NCBI RefSeq assembly: GCF_018403325.1
Contig: NZ_BOSL01000007.1
Location: 62,001-126,000, forward strand
Reading direction: 5' to 3'
From: Paenibacillus vini
Lineage (GTDB): Bacteria > Bacillota > Bacilli > Paenibacillales > Paenibacillaceae
DNA: 64,000 bases
Position numbers and translations under genes: made by a program. The notes beneath the pieces are model-generated. The model ran no database searches. It had not been told where the DNA came from and was given only the letters and a program-made list of their open reading frames with translations. Below, one piece after another: positions 9,401 to 18,472 of the stretch; the stretch's first letter is position 1; each line of letters starts with the position of its first letter.

Positions 9401-10135
9401 GCGGGGCTGTTGAAAAACCTTGCGGAGAGTGACCCGGGCCCGCAGCTCCGCCAGGAGGCCGGAGAGCTGTTGTTCCACGTTCGCAATCGGCTACAGCTTC
9501 TTGCGGGAGACCTGTTCCACGAATTTTTCCATCCGACCCTGCTTCAGGAAGAGGGAGGCGATCTCAAAGTAAAATTCGCATCTTCTTTTCGCGGTTGGCT
9601 CGGCCAATTGTCGGTAGAATTGGAGCGCGAGCTTCAGGCGACTTCCTTAAGACTGGAGAAGAAGGGCGACGCGATCCTGACCGTCCGTAATAAGGAATGG
9701 CTTGACCAGGTGAAGTCCTCGTTAAGAAATGTTCCTGCTTTTGGGAACTTGGATACCTCAGCTTATTCATGGGTTACGCCGGAATTAAAAGAAGGAATGC
9801 TGGAACAGCGGATGAGCGCACGGGACTATGCAGGTTATTTTAAAAGTCCTAAATTTTTCTTCGAAGGCGGCGGTAAGCAGAAACTTCGTGAAGCGCTCGA
9901 CAAGCCGATCGGAGATATCCTGAAAGAAGCGGTGGAAGAAGCCGGTCACGGACTTGGGGAGTATTACAGTCTGGAAACTACTCGGCGTTTTGCCGCGCTG
10001 GCCGCACGATATGAAGCGGAATGGGCGGAATGGGAGACGGGCCTTACGAATCTTGACTCGGATACCGGCAAAGAGAGCGACTGGACAGCCGTAATGGAAC
10101 GGTTAAATCAACTGGCTAAGACTTTTGTTGATTAA
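6419..10135 (+). CDS. dynA: Double-headed bacterial dynamin-like GTPase
   Basis: About 1238 aa with two complete dynamin-type GTPase modules in one chain, like Bacillus DynA (YpbR), which tethers and fuses membranes and helps the cell survive membrane damage. P-loops are GHFSAGKSS (about 54-62) and GAFSAGKSS (about 655-663); G3 motifs are DTPGVDSG and DTPGADSI; G4-like motifs are NQID and NASD. Helical stalk segments follow each head. Between the modules (about 480-640) lies an Ala/Pro-rich linker encoded by strikingly G+C-rich DNA. ATG 6419 is chosen because AAGGAG sits five bases upstream; ATG 6422 is nearly as good, and GTG 6413 would overlap that site. Confidence 0.92.
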   Translation: MMETITVRSDITLQEQLERLEKWYDSHGDALVQRENSDLRQKLSEGNLTLSFCGHFSAGKSSLINTLCGKPMLPSGPLPTTANIAALYNGPPKAMLTPAIDPLNPEGKRKQPLEVRRDQLDEFCRDGASYEMVSVWDDIPLLGSHGVLLDTPGVDSGDAAHALATNSALHLADVVFYVMDYNHVLSESNLSFARRLADWGKPLYLVVNQIDKHREQELKFEDYRASVEQAFELWGIVSSGIFYISLKEPEHPLNMLPLLKQTIHDLLKDPQRLLEYSVACSLRHGGEGFLKRCTAAEEETEERLLSEAGGEGRVEIWQQELTALDQEMENSDDKIDKLRREWIGELDTLLGSAYLMTPALREAAGEYLESRQPGFKTGLLFQRGKTQREQERRRDEFLAKLKEQVDAQVDWHVRDLLRKFGRSLELWDPAWESRMEEALPVAEEDWISGPAREGAVVSGEYTLHYTADVAAGITGRYRRAALVLADGLLDAFAPRLAAAQADHAAQRETLLARSAAAVRLQAQRAAASERVERLQALLGPPPSLPPGLLPEVRDVTVRRSAAPPQPQPPQPQPAQAARVNAPAPADAAAAGLTPRAAMAPQAAAAGRQRLTDAAAALEAAAEALAPYPAFGSGVRELRARAAHLSGGRFTVALFGAFSAGKSSFANALLGAQVLPVSPHPTTAAINRILAPADGMEHGQAAVIFKSPEAMKGDLAYSFEALQLGAWKERSWKSEVQKLRAVDVPPSGRAHYSFLKAAAIGWDDNASRLGTRETAGLEGFAAYVAEESKACFVEQMDLYYSCPLTEQGIVIVDTPGADSIHARHTGVTFQYIRNSDALLYVTYYNHAFSRADRQFLAHLGRVKGSFALDKMFFIVNASDLASTREELASVMDHVEGGLRGAGIEQPQIHAVSSLTALSAKTSGDAGLFTASGFARFEEVFFDFIGKELTGLAFDAAGRELHTVMERAQEWNDAMAQSKEEREQKLSMIRADKQEFAGLLKNLAESDPGPQLRQEAGELLFHVRNRLQLLAGDLFHEFFHPTLLQEEGGDLKVKFASSFRGWLGQLSVELERELQATSLRLEKKGDAILTVRNKEWLDQVKSSLRNVPAFGNLDTSAYSWVTPELKEGMLEQRMSARDYAGYFKSPKFFFEGGGKQKLREALDKPIGDILKEAVEEAGHGLGEYYSLETTRRFAALAARYEAEWAEWETGLTNLDSDTGKESDWTAVMERLNQLAKTFVD

Positions 10136-10222
10136 ACGGCTAGAGGGCAAAGATTTCTTATCTTGTCGTCTACGGTAGGCAAGTATTTTTGGCATAGTTT
10201 CGAATTTTGTAACTTTTTGTCG

Positions 10223-10236
10223 AAAAAGCGCTTTCC
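10223..10236. promoter_or_regulatory. cre-like palindrome upstream of purT
   Basis: AAAAAGCGCTTTCC has the perfect core AAAGCGCTTT of CcpA sites and matches the usual 14-base consensus at 11 positions. It lies about 85 bases before purT, near a weak promoter-like TTGGAC (10243-10248). Only suggestive. Confidence 0.3.
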
Positions 10237-10320
10237 TTAAATTTGGACTATTGCATTATTCGGCATAAACCATGACAATAGATGTAGATAGATGTCTAAA
10301 CAAGGGGGAACCGAAAACTC

Positions 10321-11502
10321 ATGTGGGGTGCTCCTGTAACAGAACGCGCCAAGAGCATAATGCTGCTTGGCGGCGGGGAACTGGGCAAGGAAGTCATCAT
10401 AGAGTCACAGCGCCTTGGACTCCGGACTATCGTTGTCGACCGGTATGAGCATGCACCGGCGATGGGGGTAGCCCATGAAGCCTACTGCATCGATATGCTG
10501 GATGAGGAGGCTTTAAAATCTCTGATTGTCCGGATTAACCCGGACCTTATCGTGCCGGAAATCGAGGCCATCGCTACTCCGGCGCTCGTAGAATTGGAGC
10601 AGGAAGGCTTTACGGTTATTCCTACAGCCAGAGCCGCCCTGCTGACGATGGATCGCGAAGGGATCCGCCGGCTTGCGGCAGAAGAGCTTGGTTTGCCGAC
10701 CGCCGCCTACCGCTTTGCGGACAGTCTCGAAGAGCTGGAAGCCGCCGTGGCGGAAATCGGCGTTCCTTGTGTGATTAAACCGCTGATGAGCTCCTCGGGC
10801 AAAGGCCAGAGCGTTTGCCGCAAGCCGGAAGAGGTATCCACTTGCTGGACCCTGGCTTTGGAAGGCGCCCGCGCCAAGAAGATGCGCGTAATCGTGGAAG
10901 CATTTGTTCCGTTTACGAGCGAGATCACACTTCTTACCGTACGATCCGCTTCAGGCACGGTGTTTTGCCCGCCGATCGGTCATATCCAACAAGACGGGGA
11001 TTACGTGGAATCTTGGCAGCCGCATCCATTAACGGAAGAGCAGCTGCTCGAGGCCCAGTCCATCGCGGGAAAGATAACCGAGGCGCTTGGCGGTTATGGT
11101 ATTTTCGGCGTTGAACTGTTCGTGACCCCGGAGGGTATTGTCTTCAGCGAGGTGTCTCCACGACCGCATGATACAGGTATGGTAACGATGGTGACCCAGG
11201 ATTTATCGGAATTTGCCTTGCATGTTAGGGCTATTCTAGGATTTTCGATTCCGTCGGTGGAACTGTTGACCCCCGGAGCTTCGGCTACATTAAAAGCCGA
11301 CCGCGAAGGGGAGGACTTTGAGATCGGCGGAATGGAAGAAGCGCTCCGCTTGCCAAGAACGCAAATTCGCGTCTTTGGCAAACCGCTTTGCAAACCAGGC
11401 AGACGAATGGCTGTCGCCCTTAGCAGCGCCGATGATGTAGAAACAGCCCGAAGCCGCGCCAAGCAAGCGGCAAATATATTAAAGGTGGTATGGTCAAATT
11501 GA
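10321..11502 (+). CDS. purT: Formate-dependent GAR transformylase
   Basis: 393 aa ATP-grasp enzyme that makes formyl-GAR from GAR, formate and ATP, the folate-independent third step of purine synthesis. The N-terminal MLLGGGELGKEV, the PEIEAIAT segment, the ATP-grasp core (CVIKPLMSSSGKGQS) and EVSPRPHDTGMVT are all family hallmarks, and the length is normal. It stands alone rather than in a pur operon. An AAGGGGG ribosome site precedes the ATG at a rather long spacing. The downstream GNAT gene overlaps its end by 13 bases. Confidence 0.95.
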   Translation: MWGAPVTERAKSIMLLGGGELGKEVIIESQRLGLRTIVVDRYEHAPAMGVAHEAYCIDMLDEEALKSLIVRINPDLIVPEIEAIATPALVELEQEGFTVIPTARAALLTMDREGIRRLAAEELGLPTAAYRFADSLEELEAAVAEIGVPCVIKPLMSSSGKGQSVCRKPEEVSTCWTLALEGARAKKMRVIVEAFVPFTSEITLLTVRSASGTVFCPPIGHIQQDGDYVESWQPHPLTEEQLLEAQSIAGKITEALGGYGIFGVELFVTPEGIVFSEVSPRPHDTGMVTMVTQDLSEFALHVRAILGFSIPSVELLTPGASATLKADREGEDFEIGGMEEALRLPRTQIRVFGKPLCKPGRRMAVALSSADDVETARSRAKQAANILKVVWSN

Positions 11503-11954
11503 GTAATCAGGTTTGTGCCCCGGCCTTGGCAATCCGCAGATGTTGCAGCGATGATGTACATCATATGCTTCCTTTGATGCGTCAGCTTCGCTATCCAACT
11601 ACGCCAAGCGTGCTGAAAGAACGCCTTACGATGTTGGAAGGTCACGAACAACTTTGCAGTTTGGTCGCTGAAGTGGATGGAGTTGTGGTAGGAACCATAT
11701 TTCTAAAGCAGCATCAGACGCATGATATGATGAAACCTGTTACTAGCATTACGGCATTGGTAGTTGACGAGAAGCATCGGGGAACCGGGATCGGGAAACG
11801 TCTTCTTCTTGAGGCGGAGACCTGGGGCAAAGAGCGCGGCAGCTCGCAGATGTTCGTATCCGTAGCCGGAGACAACAATATTACGTCCAAATCATTCTAT
11901 GAGTATTCGGGATTTACCTGCACAGGCTACCGTTTAAGCAAGCCATTGGCATAA
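11490..11954 (+). CDS. GNAT family N-acetyltransferase
   Basis: 154 aa single-domain acetyltransferase. The acetyl-CoA loop is visible as VVDEKHRGTGIGKRLL (R-G-T-G-I-G), followed by the usual C-terminal N...FYEYSGF strand-helix. Substrate unknown. It starts inside the last codons of purT (13-base overlap), so translation is probably coupled. The first 15 residues look non-conserved, so a slightly later start is possible. A bidirectional terminator follows. Confidence 0.85.
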   Translation: MVKLSNQVCAPALAIRRCCSDDVHHMLPLMRQLRYPTTPSVLKERLTMLEGHEQLCSLVAEVDGVVVGTIFLKQHQTHDMMKPVTSITALVVDEKHRGTGIGKRLLLEAETWGKERGSSQMFVSVAGDNNITSKSFYEYSGFTCTGYRLSKPLA

Positions 11955-11963
11955 CCGAAATAA

Positions 11964-12007
11964 AAGCTATGGAAAAGGGATTCCGCCCATTTTCCATAGC
12001 TTTTTTC
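11964..12007. terminator. Bidirectional terminator between GNAT and AraC genes
   Basis: AGCTATGGAAAA pairs with TTTTCCATAGCT. T-tracts lie on both outer sides (TTTTTT on the plus strand, TTTTATTT on the minus strand), serving two convergent genes. Confidence 0.9.
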
Positions 12008-12010
12008 ATG

Positions 12011-12886
12011 TTATTTCACCTTTGAGACAGGGATCCATATCTCACTTCTGAAATGAGGAGACGACATCTCTTTACTCTCGTTCCACAGTATTTCCGGTCC
12101 TTCGATCAGTTCATAAGCCGAGGAGGGGAGCCATTCGGCATAAATGCGTCCCCAAACATTTTGCAGTGTATCGGGAAAAGGGCCCACTGCTTCGAAAACG
12201 GCCCATGTAGAAGACGGAACTTCGAGGGACGTCAGTCCCTCCGGACACTCCTTCGTAGTCGCAGCGCCGATATAATGATCCAATTCCCCTTTTTCCTCCA
12301 TACGTTCCTCCGAGAAATTTACCGATGCGCTGATCAGGCCATGAGGCTCGACATCCGATAATTGTTTCAGCGTGGTAATCTTCTCCTCGTTTAAACTGGC
12401 CCACATCGAAGCGATCTCCGGATTGACTCCATGGAATACTATCGGGACCCTTTTCATGATTCCCACGATGCGAAAATCATCTTTCTCTACGATTCTGTAA
12501 TTCATTTCGTTCCCTCCTTGAATGGTCAACTGAAAGGTCATTTGCGGATACGCTTTGAGCATTGAACCGTGATTACGGGCATCGGAAGGGGTGATTCCAT
12601 GCAAGAGTTGAAAGGCTCTGGCAAAAGAATCGGGGGAATTGTAGCCGTATTTTAGTGCCACATCTATAATTTTCAGGTCTTTATTCTTCAGATCAAATGC
12701 GGCAAGCGTAAGGCGTCTGCGGCGGATGTACTCCGACAGTGGAACCCCGGCGAGAAAAGAGAACATTCTTTTGAAATGGTATTCCGAGCAACAGGCCGTC
12801 CGCGCTACCTCCCGCATTTCGATTTCCCCATCCAGGTGCCGTTCGATATATTCCATTGCACGGTTCATGCTTAGTAACGAATCCAT
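12011..12886 (-). CDS. AraC-family regulator with GyrI-like ligand domain
   Basis: 291 aa. Two helix-turn-helix motifs of the AraC/XylS DNA-binding domain occupy about 8-105 at the N-terminus ([37 protein letters not shown]). A GyrI-like/AraC effector-binding domain (about 125-290) follows. This N-terminal-HTH order is that of Rob-type regulators, which sense small hydrophobic compounds. A GGGAGG ribosome site precedes the ATG. It is monocistronic and shares a terminator with the convergent GNAT gene. Target genes are not apparent from position. Confidence 0.9.
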   Translation of the reverse strand: MDSLLSMNRAMEYIERHLDGEIEMREVARTACCSEYHFKRMFSFLAGVPLSEYIRRRRLTLAAFDLKNKDLKIIDVALKYGYNSPDSFARAFQLLHGITPSDARNHGSMLKAYPQMTFQLTIQGGNEMNYRIVEKDDFRIVGIMKRVPIVFHGVNPEIASMWASLNEEKITTLKQLSDVEPHGLISASVNFSEERMEEKGELDHYIGAATTKECPEGLTSLEVPSSTWAVFEAVGPFPDTLQNVWGRIYAEWLPSSAYELIEGPEILWNESKEMSSPHFRSEIWIPVSKVK

Positions 12887-13040
12887 GGTTTTTCCTCCCT
12901 TTCAACGTAAGATTAACAGAGGGTTTTAACGTGTTCCCGACAAATCCAGTGCAAGTTATGCAGGATAAGCTGCGTTTAGCGGAAATTATTCATGCGATAT
13001 CAGGCAGCTAGAGGTCCGAAGTTTATACTTTCTGATATCT

Positions 13041-13081
13041 AAAAAAGACCGCCCGGCAATCGGAAATTGCCTAACGGTCCT
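13041..13081 (-). terminator. Intrinsic terminator of the C92-like peptidase gene
   Basis: Read on the minus strand: GGACCG...GGCAAT loop ATTGCC...CGGTC followed by TTTTTT, 17 bases after the stop. Confidence 0.88.
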
Positions 13082-13097
13082 TCGTGACATAAACCTG

Positions 13098-13685
13098 TTA
13101 ATTTGCCGCATAAACGGAAACCGGCTCCAAAGCCGCAGCACTTCTACGGTGGCAATAATTCCGGCGATAGATTTCCATTTCTCCCCGAAACATCAGTTTA
13201 AGATGACAGCAACTGGAAAAATCATGGGGTGTTGTAAGCCCGGCGGATTTGTCGAGGAGCTTGACGCCCGCATTTTGAAAAACGCTGCTAACGAACTGGG
13301 AACAAAAATAAGAATTTTCTCCGCCCAGCTCCATATTGAGGACGATTCCTAGAATCCCCAGGAAGTTATAGCTGTAAAGATCGCGATTCTCTTCGAATTG
13401 CCGGACGTAATTTCGCATATCATTATAGGTTTCCTCGCTGACAGTATAACTGTAGACTGCACAGGTGGCTCTTTCGAACACGCGGGCATGAATATTCTCT
13501 TGGACGAAGCCGCCGAACATCGGAAGGAGCGGGTGTTTTCTGCCAAAGCTGTATACTTCCCGGAGCTCGGGATCGAACGCGATAGATGCATGATTATAAG
13601 GTGCCCGTGTATATAAGCCGATCATTTTAGCTACAACCGTATTCGGATTACTTAGTAAAATATAAATTTGTTTGTTCTTTGTCAT
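13098..13685 (-). CDS. Permuted papain-like (YiiX/C92-type) hydrolase
   Basis: 195 aa. The order of catalytic elements, His first (YNHASIAFD, about residues 30-38) and Cys later (SYFCSQFVSSVF, about 126-137), is that of the circularly permuted NlpC/P60 superfamily to which YiiX/YaeF and C92 peptidases belong. No signal peptide, so it is probably cytosolic. Substrate unknown; relatives are thought to act on peptides or lipid-linked amides. It is transcribed away from the yesN operon and has a good terminator. Start ATG lacks a strong ribosome site. Confidence 0.72.
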   Translation of the reverse strand: MTKNKQIYILLSNPNTVVAKMIGLYTRAPYNHASIAFDPELREVYSFGRKHPLLPMFGGFVQENIHARVFERATCAVYSYTVSEETYNDMRNYVRQFEENRDLYSYNFLGILGIVLNMELGGENSYFCSQFVSSVFQNAGVKLLDKSAGLTTPHDFSSCCHLKLMFRGEMEIYRRNYCHRRSAAALEPVSVYAAN

Positions 13686-13937
13686 TAGTATTCAACCGCC
13701 ATTATATTATTGGTTATGTATTCCAGATATTTCTATGTTCCATTTGATATTATCATGGTACGGCGATTCGGGGAATAGCGAAACGGACCGAAGACGGAAA
13801 TAAAACTGGACTAAGGTCGTGGTTTAATTTGGGAAGCCCCGTTCCGAATCATTTACAAAAGCTGGTTGATAGGATAAAATCGGGGGGAAATTAAGGCACT
13901 TTGGCGGGCAATGCGAGAAGGAAGAGGATGGTTGTCG

Positions 13938-15599
13938 ATGTACAAGTTAATTTTGGCTGATGATGAGGAAGATGTAAGAGAAGGGCTGCTGCAGTTAATC
14001 GATTGGGATAGCCTGGGCTGCCAAGTATCCGATACCGCGGAGAACGGAAAAGAAGCGGTGGAGCTGGTGGACAAGCACCTGCCCGACATTGTGGTCACGG
14101 ATATCCAAATGCCGTTTATGAACGGCCTGGAGCTCTCCGAATGGATACGAGAAACTTACCCGGACACCAAAATCATTATTTTGACCGGTTATGAAGAGTT
14201 TGAATATGCCCAAAAAGCAATCCGGCTCGGCATTGACGAATATTTGCTCAAGCCTTTCTCGGCCGGTGAACTGGCGGCGGTGTTACGCAAAGTCAAGGAG
14301 CAGATGGATGAGGAGAGGGCGGCCAGGGAAAATGTTCAGCTTCTGACCGAGCACTATCGGAAGAATCTGCCTGTACTGCAAAGCTTGTTTCTCTCTTCGC
14401 TGGTATCACGGCGCCTTCCGAAACAGGAGATCCGCGAAAAAAGCTGGCACTATGATCTTGATCTCGAGGGTACCGGTTATATGATCTCTGTACTAAGAAT
14501 CGATGACGCTTTTTTGGACCAAAGCCGCGAAACAAGGTCGAGTTTACGAGGTTCATCACTTTCACTGAGAGAAACGAACGATACTCAGCTCCAGCTGTTT
14601 GCCGTATTGAATATAGCTAAAGAAATCGTCCGCTCGATACCGGGCGATCACCAGGTGTTTATTCATCATGACGAAGTCGTGCTGCTCAGCATTTTTGATA
14701 GCGCTGACATTGAGTTAATGGTGGGCCGGAGTCTGGATCTGCTGGAGGAAATCCGGCTCAGCGTGGAGCGTTATTTGAAGCTGACGGTTACGATCGGAGC
14801 TGGCATGGCCATTTCGGATATCGGGGATGTGTCCTTATCTTATCAAGAAGCGCTGCGTGCGCTGGATTATCGATTGATCCTGGGCAGCAACAAGGTGATC
14901 TGGATCAATGACGTGGAATCCCGTCAAATCATTCCCTTTGTGTTCGATGAAGTGAAAGAGAAGGAACTGATACGATGTTTGAAGGTTGGGAGCGATAAAG
15001 AGCTTGGAAATCTTCTTGATTCCCTGTTCGGCGGGCTGCTCGACAGCCGGATTTCGTATCAGGATTTTCAGGTTTATTTGCTGATGATGCTCACTGCCGT
15101 CATTAAAGCGTCTCAGGATGTCCATGTGGATATGGACAAGCTGTTCGGAGACGGGGCGGTGTTTCTCGGCATGTTGTCCAAATTGTCGCATGCGGCGGAA
15201 GCGAAGGCCTGGTTCGCAGGAATATGTATGAAGCTGAAGCACTCCATTGCAAGCGAGAGACAGACGAGCTATAACAAGCTGGTGGAGGAAGCCAAGGAAT
15301 ACATACAGCTGCATTTTGGAGAGAGCGATATGTCGATTAACAAGGTGTGCAAACAGCTTCATATCAGCACCGGATATTTCAGCAATATTTTTAAAAAAGA
15401 GACTGGAATGACATTCGTAAATTACCTGATGGGTGTGCGTATGGAGTCGGCTCAGCAACTGCTGCGGACTACGGATTTAAAGGCATTTGAAATTGCGGAG
15501 AATGTCGGATTCACCGATCCGAACTATTTCAGCTTTTGCTTCCGTAAAAAATTCGGCATTTCGCCGAAAGAATACCGGGGAGGAGCCGGTAAGGCATGA
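13938..15599 (+). CDS. YesN-type response regulator (receiver plus AraC HTH)
   Basis: About 553 aa. The receiver domain (1-125) has phosphoacceptor Asp55 in IVVTDIQMP, Thr83 and Lys105. A long central region typical of YesN proteins follows, then a C-terminal AraC-type double HTH (about 450-550; INKVCKQLHISTGYFSNIFKK...AENVGFTDPNYFSFCFRKKFG). The frame opens nine codons earlier, but ATG 13938 gives the conserved MYKLILADDEE start. It overlaps the histidine kinase gene by four bases (ATGA), and that gene overlaps the binding-protein gene in the same way. Probable activator of the nearby mgl genes (inference). Confidence 0.9.
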   Translation: MYKLILADDEEDVREGLLQLIDWDSLGCQVSDTAENGKEAVELVDKHLPDIVVTDIQMPFMNGLELSEWIRETYPDTKIIILTGYEEFEYAQKAIRLGIDEYLLKPFSAGELAAVLRKVKEQMDEERAARENVQLLTEHYRKNLPVLQSLFLSSLVSRRLPKQEIREKSWHYDLDLEGTGYMISVLRIDDAFLDQSRETRSSLRGSSLSLRETNDTQLQLFAVLNIAKEIVRSIPGDHQVFIHHDEVVLLSIFDSADIELMVGRSLDLLEEIRLSVERYLKLTVTIGAGMAISDIGDVSLSYQEALRALDYRLILGSNKVIWINDVESRQIIPFVFDEVKEKELIRCLKVGSDKELGNLLDSLFGGLLDSRISYQDFQVYLLMMLTAVIKASQDVHVDMDKLFGDGAVFLGMLSKLSHAAEAKAWFAGICMKLKHSIASERQTSYNKLVEEAKEYIQLHFGESDMSINKVCKQLHISTGYFSNIFKKETGMTFVNYLMGVRMESAQQLLRTTDLKAFEIAENVGFTDPNYFSFCFRKKFGISPKEYRGGAGKA

Positions 15600-17386
15600 A
15601 AGGACCGCAGACCATTTCCCGCTTTCTAAGAAATTTTCATGTCAGAAAAATTCAAGTGTTAATCTCTTTATCTTCGATTACCATTACCATTCTTGCCGTC
15701 GTGCTGGTAAGTGCCCTGCTCTTCAACCGCTTCTCCAAAGCGGCGGAAGCGAACGCATATCTCAATCTGGGGCAGATTATCGAGCAGGTGAACGCCAATC
15801 TGGAACTCTATGTCAGCGGGATGCAGGATATTTTCGAACTAGCCCAAGAGCAGATCAATGCCGCTTCCGATATTCCTGACGACCGGCAGCTTGGCGAACA
15901 GCTCGGGACGATTTTGAATACGCGCAAAGACCTGGTATCGATGGCGTTGTTCACCAAAGGCGGGAACCTGGTGCGGGGAGTTCCGGAACTTCCGATGCGG
16001 CAAAATACGAAGCTTACCGAGCAGCTCTGGTTCGAATCGGCGATTCAGAACCCGGGGACCCTGCAGTTTACTCCTCCGCATATCCAGAACTTGTTTAAAT
16101 CGGATTACCGCTGGGTGGTATCGATGAGCAAAAGTATTACCTACCGTGACGATTCGCGTATAAGGCAAGGTGTGCTTGTTATGGATATTAACTTTCGTAC
16201 GATCGATGAACTGAGCCAAAGGGTTGGACTTGGCAAAAAAGGATACGTCTACATCATCGATAGCGTTGGAAACATCGTTTATCATCCTCAGCAGCAGCTG
16301 ATTTATGCCGGCCTCAAGTATGAGAATCTCGAACCGGTGCTGAATTACGCATACGGGAGTTATCTTGACGATTCCGAGGGCGAACAACGGCTCATCACGA
16401 TCCAGACGGTGAAGCCGGCGGGCTGGAAGATCGTCGGCGTGGCTTATGCGGATGAATTTTTGACCACAAAAAAGGAGCTTGGCGGATTCCTCTACGGTTT
16501 TTTACTTGCCGCTATTGCCGTCATCCTTATTATTAATTTGTACGTCTCGGCCAGAATATCACAACCGATCCGCCGTTTGGAACGTTCCGTTCAGATGGTG
16601 GAAAAGGGCGATTTCGGTACGAACGTGTATGTCAGCGGGGCCTATGAGGTCGAGCAGCTGTCGAAGCGGTTTAACCTGATGCTGCGCCGGATACGGGAGT
16701 TGATGGATCAGATTATTCAGGAGCAGGAGGCCAAGCGCAAAAGCGAGCTCGATGTCTTGCAATCCCAGATCAATCCTCATTTTCTATACAATACGTTGAA
16801 CTCGGTGACGCGGATGGCGGAGCTCGGCCGTAATGAGGAAGTGGTAACGACGATCACGTCCCTTTCGCGGTTTTTCCGCATCAGTTTGAGCAAAGGAAAT
16901 CATATTATCCCGGTAGCGGACGAGCTGGAGCATGTGCGTCATTATCTGATTATCCAGACCATCCGGTTTAAAAATAAATTCCGTTACGAAATCCAGGCGG
17001 AGCCGGATACGCTTGATTGTTTGACCCTGAAGCTTATTCTTCAGCCTCTGGTGGAAAACGCGATTCACCACGGCATTGAGAAGTCGGCCGAGGAGGGTTT
17101 CATCGGCGTTTACGCCCGGATAAACGGAAACAACCTGGAATTAGTCATCAGGGATAACGGCATCGGAATGACGCAGGATACCGTAGACAAGCTGTTGTCC
17201 GGAAGACTTCGCAGCGAAAGCGGCTCGGGAGTCGGTGTCACCAATGTCCAGGAGCGGATCGCCCTTTACTACGGTAAGGATTACGGGCTGCACTATGAAA
17301 GCGAGCCGGAAGAAGGGACTACCGTTACTATTAAACTGCCGATCGTCAGGCCGGAGACCCCGAAGATAGAGGGGGATGAATCATGA
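15596..17386 (+). CDS. YesM-type sensor histidine kinase
   Basis: 596 aa membrane kinase. Transmembrane segments lie at about 20-43 and 298-320, enclosing an extracellular dCache-like sensor. A HAMP linker, the HisKA_7TM-type phosphoacceptor (His395 in SQINPHFLYNTL) and an HATPase domain (VENAIHHG, DNGIGM, GVGVTNV) follow. It is the cognate kinase of the YesN regulator, whose stop it overlaps by four bases. Its own end overlaps the start of a sugar-binding lipoprotein by four bases, implying strict co-expression of all three. Confidence 0.93.
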   Translation: MKGPQTISRFLRNFHVRKIQVLISLSSITITILAVVLVSALLFNRFSKAAEANAYLNLGQIIEQVNANLELYVSGMQDIFELAQEQINAASDIPDDRQLGEQLGTILNTRKDLVSMALFTKGGNLVRGVPELPMRQNTKLTEQLWFESAIQNPGTLQFTPPHIQNLFKSDYRWVVSMSKSITYRDDSRIRQGVLVMDINFRTIDELSQRVGLGKKGYVYIIDSVGNIVYHPQQQLIYAGLKYENLEPVLNYAYGSYLDDSEGEQRLITIQTVKPAGWKIVGVAYADEFLTTKKELGGFLYGFLLAAIAVILIINLYVSARISQPIRRLERSVQMVEKGDFGTNVYVSGAYEVEQLSKRFNLMLRRIRELMDQIIQEQEAKRKSELDVLQSQINPHFLYNTLNSVTRMAELGRNEEVVTTITSLSRFFRISLSKGNHIIPVADELEHVRHYLIIQTIRFKNKFRYEIQAEPDTLDCLTLKLILQPLVENAIHHGIEKSAEEGFIGVYARINGNNLELVIRDNGIGMTQDTVDKLLSGRLRSESGSGVGVTNVQERIALYYGKDYGLHYESEPEEGTTVTIKLPIVRPETPKIEGDES

Positions 17387-18363
17387 AGTTCGGTTACTGG
17401 CTGAAGAATGGTCTGCTGCTGCTGTTATTCATGTTGCCGTTGACGGCTTCCTGTGCGCCGGCAGGCAACCTGCAAAAAGGCGAAAAGACGACCGTGATTG
17501 ATATGATCGTCAAAATGGACCGTGGGGATTATTGGAGCACGATCAAAATGGGAGCCGAAGTGGCGGCGAAGGAATATAACGTAAAACTGAATTTTCTCGC
17601 CCCCGAAAATGAGAACGACTACAAGGAACAAATCCAGCTGATGGAACATTCGATCGCTCGCCGGCCGGACGCCATCATTCTGGCCGCGAGCGATTATGAG
17701 GCCCTGGGACAAGTGACCGACCGCAGCTCCTATTACGAGATCCCGGTGATTTCCATGGATTCCGAGGTCGCTTCCACAAAAGTGAAAACTTATGTCGGAA
17801 CGAACAATTATGAAGCGGGGCAGAAAGCGGCCGAACGCTTGGTGGAACTCACCGGCAAACAAAGCGATATTGGAATCGTGAACTTCGTAAAGGGAGCCCG
17901 CAATGCCGACCAGCGGGAAGAAGGCTTTTTGGATTACGTGGCGCGATTCTCGGGAATCCGGGTAGTGGATATCCAGTATTGCGGATCTGACGAGGAATTG
18001 GCCTACCGTTTAACGCGAAATATGCTGACAGCTTATCCAGGTCTGGACGGGCTGGTATCTTTGAGCGCGGAATCCTCGATCGGAGCGGGCAGAGCCGTGG
18101 AGGAAATGGGGTACGGAGGCAAAATCAATATGATCGCATTTGATAATCCGCCTGAAATGCTGGAATTGCTTCAGGAAGAAACGGTTCAGGCGATGGTCGT
18201 GCAAAATCCGTTCAATAACGGATATATGGCGGTCGCGGCCGCGGTTAAAGCTGCCCATGGAGAAAAGCTGGAGGATCGAATTCCGACCGATACAAAGCTC
18301 ATTGATCTGGAAAACATGCTGTGGCCCGAAAATCAGAAGCTGCTGTTTCCTTTTGTTAAATAA
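17383..18363 (+). CDS. Sugar-binding lipoprotein, probable sensor partner
   Basis: 326 aa periplasmic-binding-protein-fold (Peripla_BP_4) lipoprotein; lipobox LTASC near residue 24. It resembles ribose/galactose-type binding proteins (ILAASDYEAL, GIVNFVKGARNADQREEGF, NMIAFDNPPEML). No ABC permease gene is in its operon; instead it is welded by ATGA overlaps to yesM and yesN. This suggests it presents a sugar to the kinase rather than to a transporter, as XylFII does for LytS in clostridia. A strong terminator follows, separating it from the next gene. Confidence 0.85.
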   Translation: MKFGYWLKNGLLLLLFMLPLTASCAPAGNLQKGEKTTVIDMIVKMDRGDYWSTIKMGAEVAAKEYNVKLNFLAPENENDYKEQIQLMEHSIARRPDAIILAASDYEALGQVTDRSSYYEIPVISMDSEVASTKVKTYVGTNNYEAGQKAAERLVELTGKQSDIGIVNFVKGARNADQREEGFLDYVARFSGIRVVDIQYCGSDEELAYRLTRNMLTAYPGLDGLVSLSAESSIGAGRAVEEMGYGGKINMIAFDNPPEMLELLQEETVQAMVVQNPFNNGYMAVAAAVKAAHGEKLEDRIPTDTKLIDLENMLWPENQKLLFPFVK

Positions 18364-18376
18364 GCGGCAGCATCAA

Positions 18377-18408
18377 ATACTCCCCTGCCTGGCAGGGGAG
18401 TATTTTTG
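18377..18408 (+). terminator. Terminator of the yesN-yesM-binding-protein operon
   Basis: ATACTCCCCTGCC is exactly complementary to GGCAGGGGAGTAT, followed by TTTT. Confidence 0.9.
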
Positions 18409-18472
18409 TATATTCGGGGTAAATTACTGGAGAACCAGAAATTTCCGCAATTATATAATCGGGAAGGAGATC

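Noticed and set aside
18140-18472. Upstream extension of the MBL hydrolase frame
   Set aside because: It overlaps the binding-protein gene and its terminator, and has no family similarity; the ribosome site is at 18463-18470.
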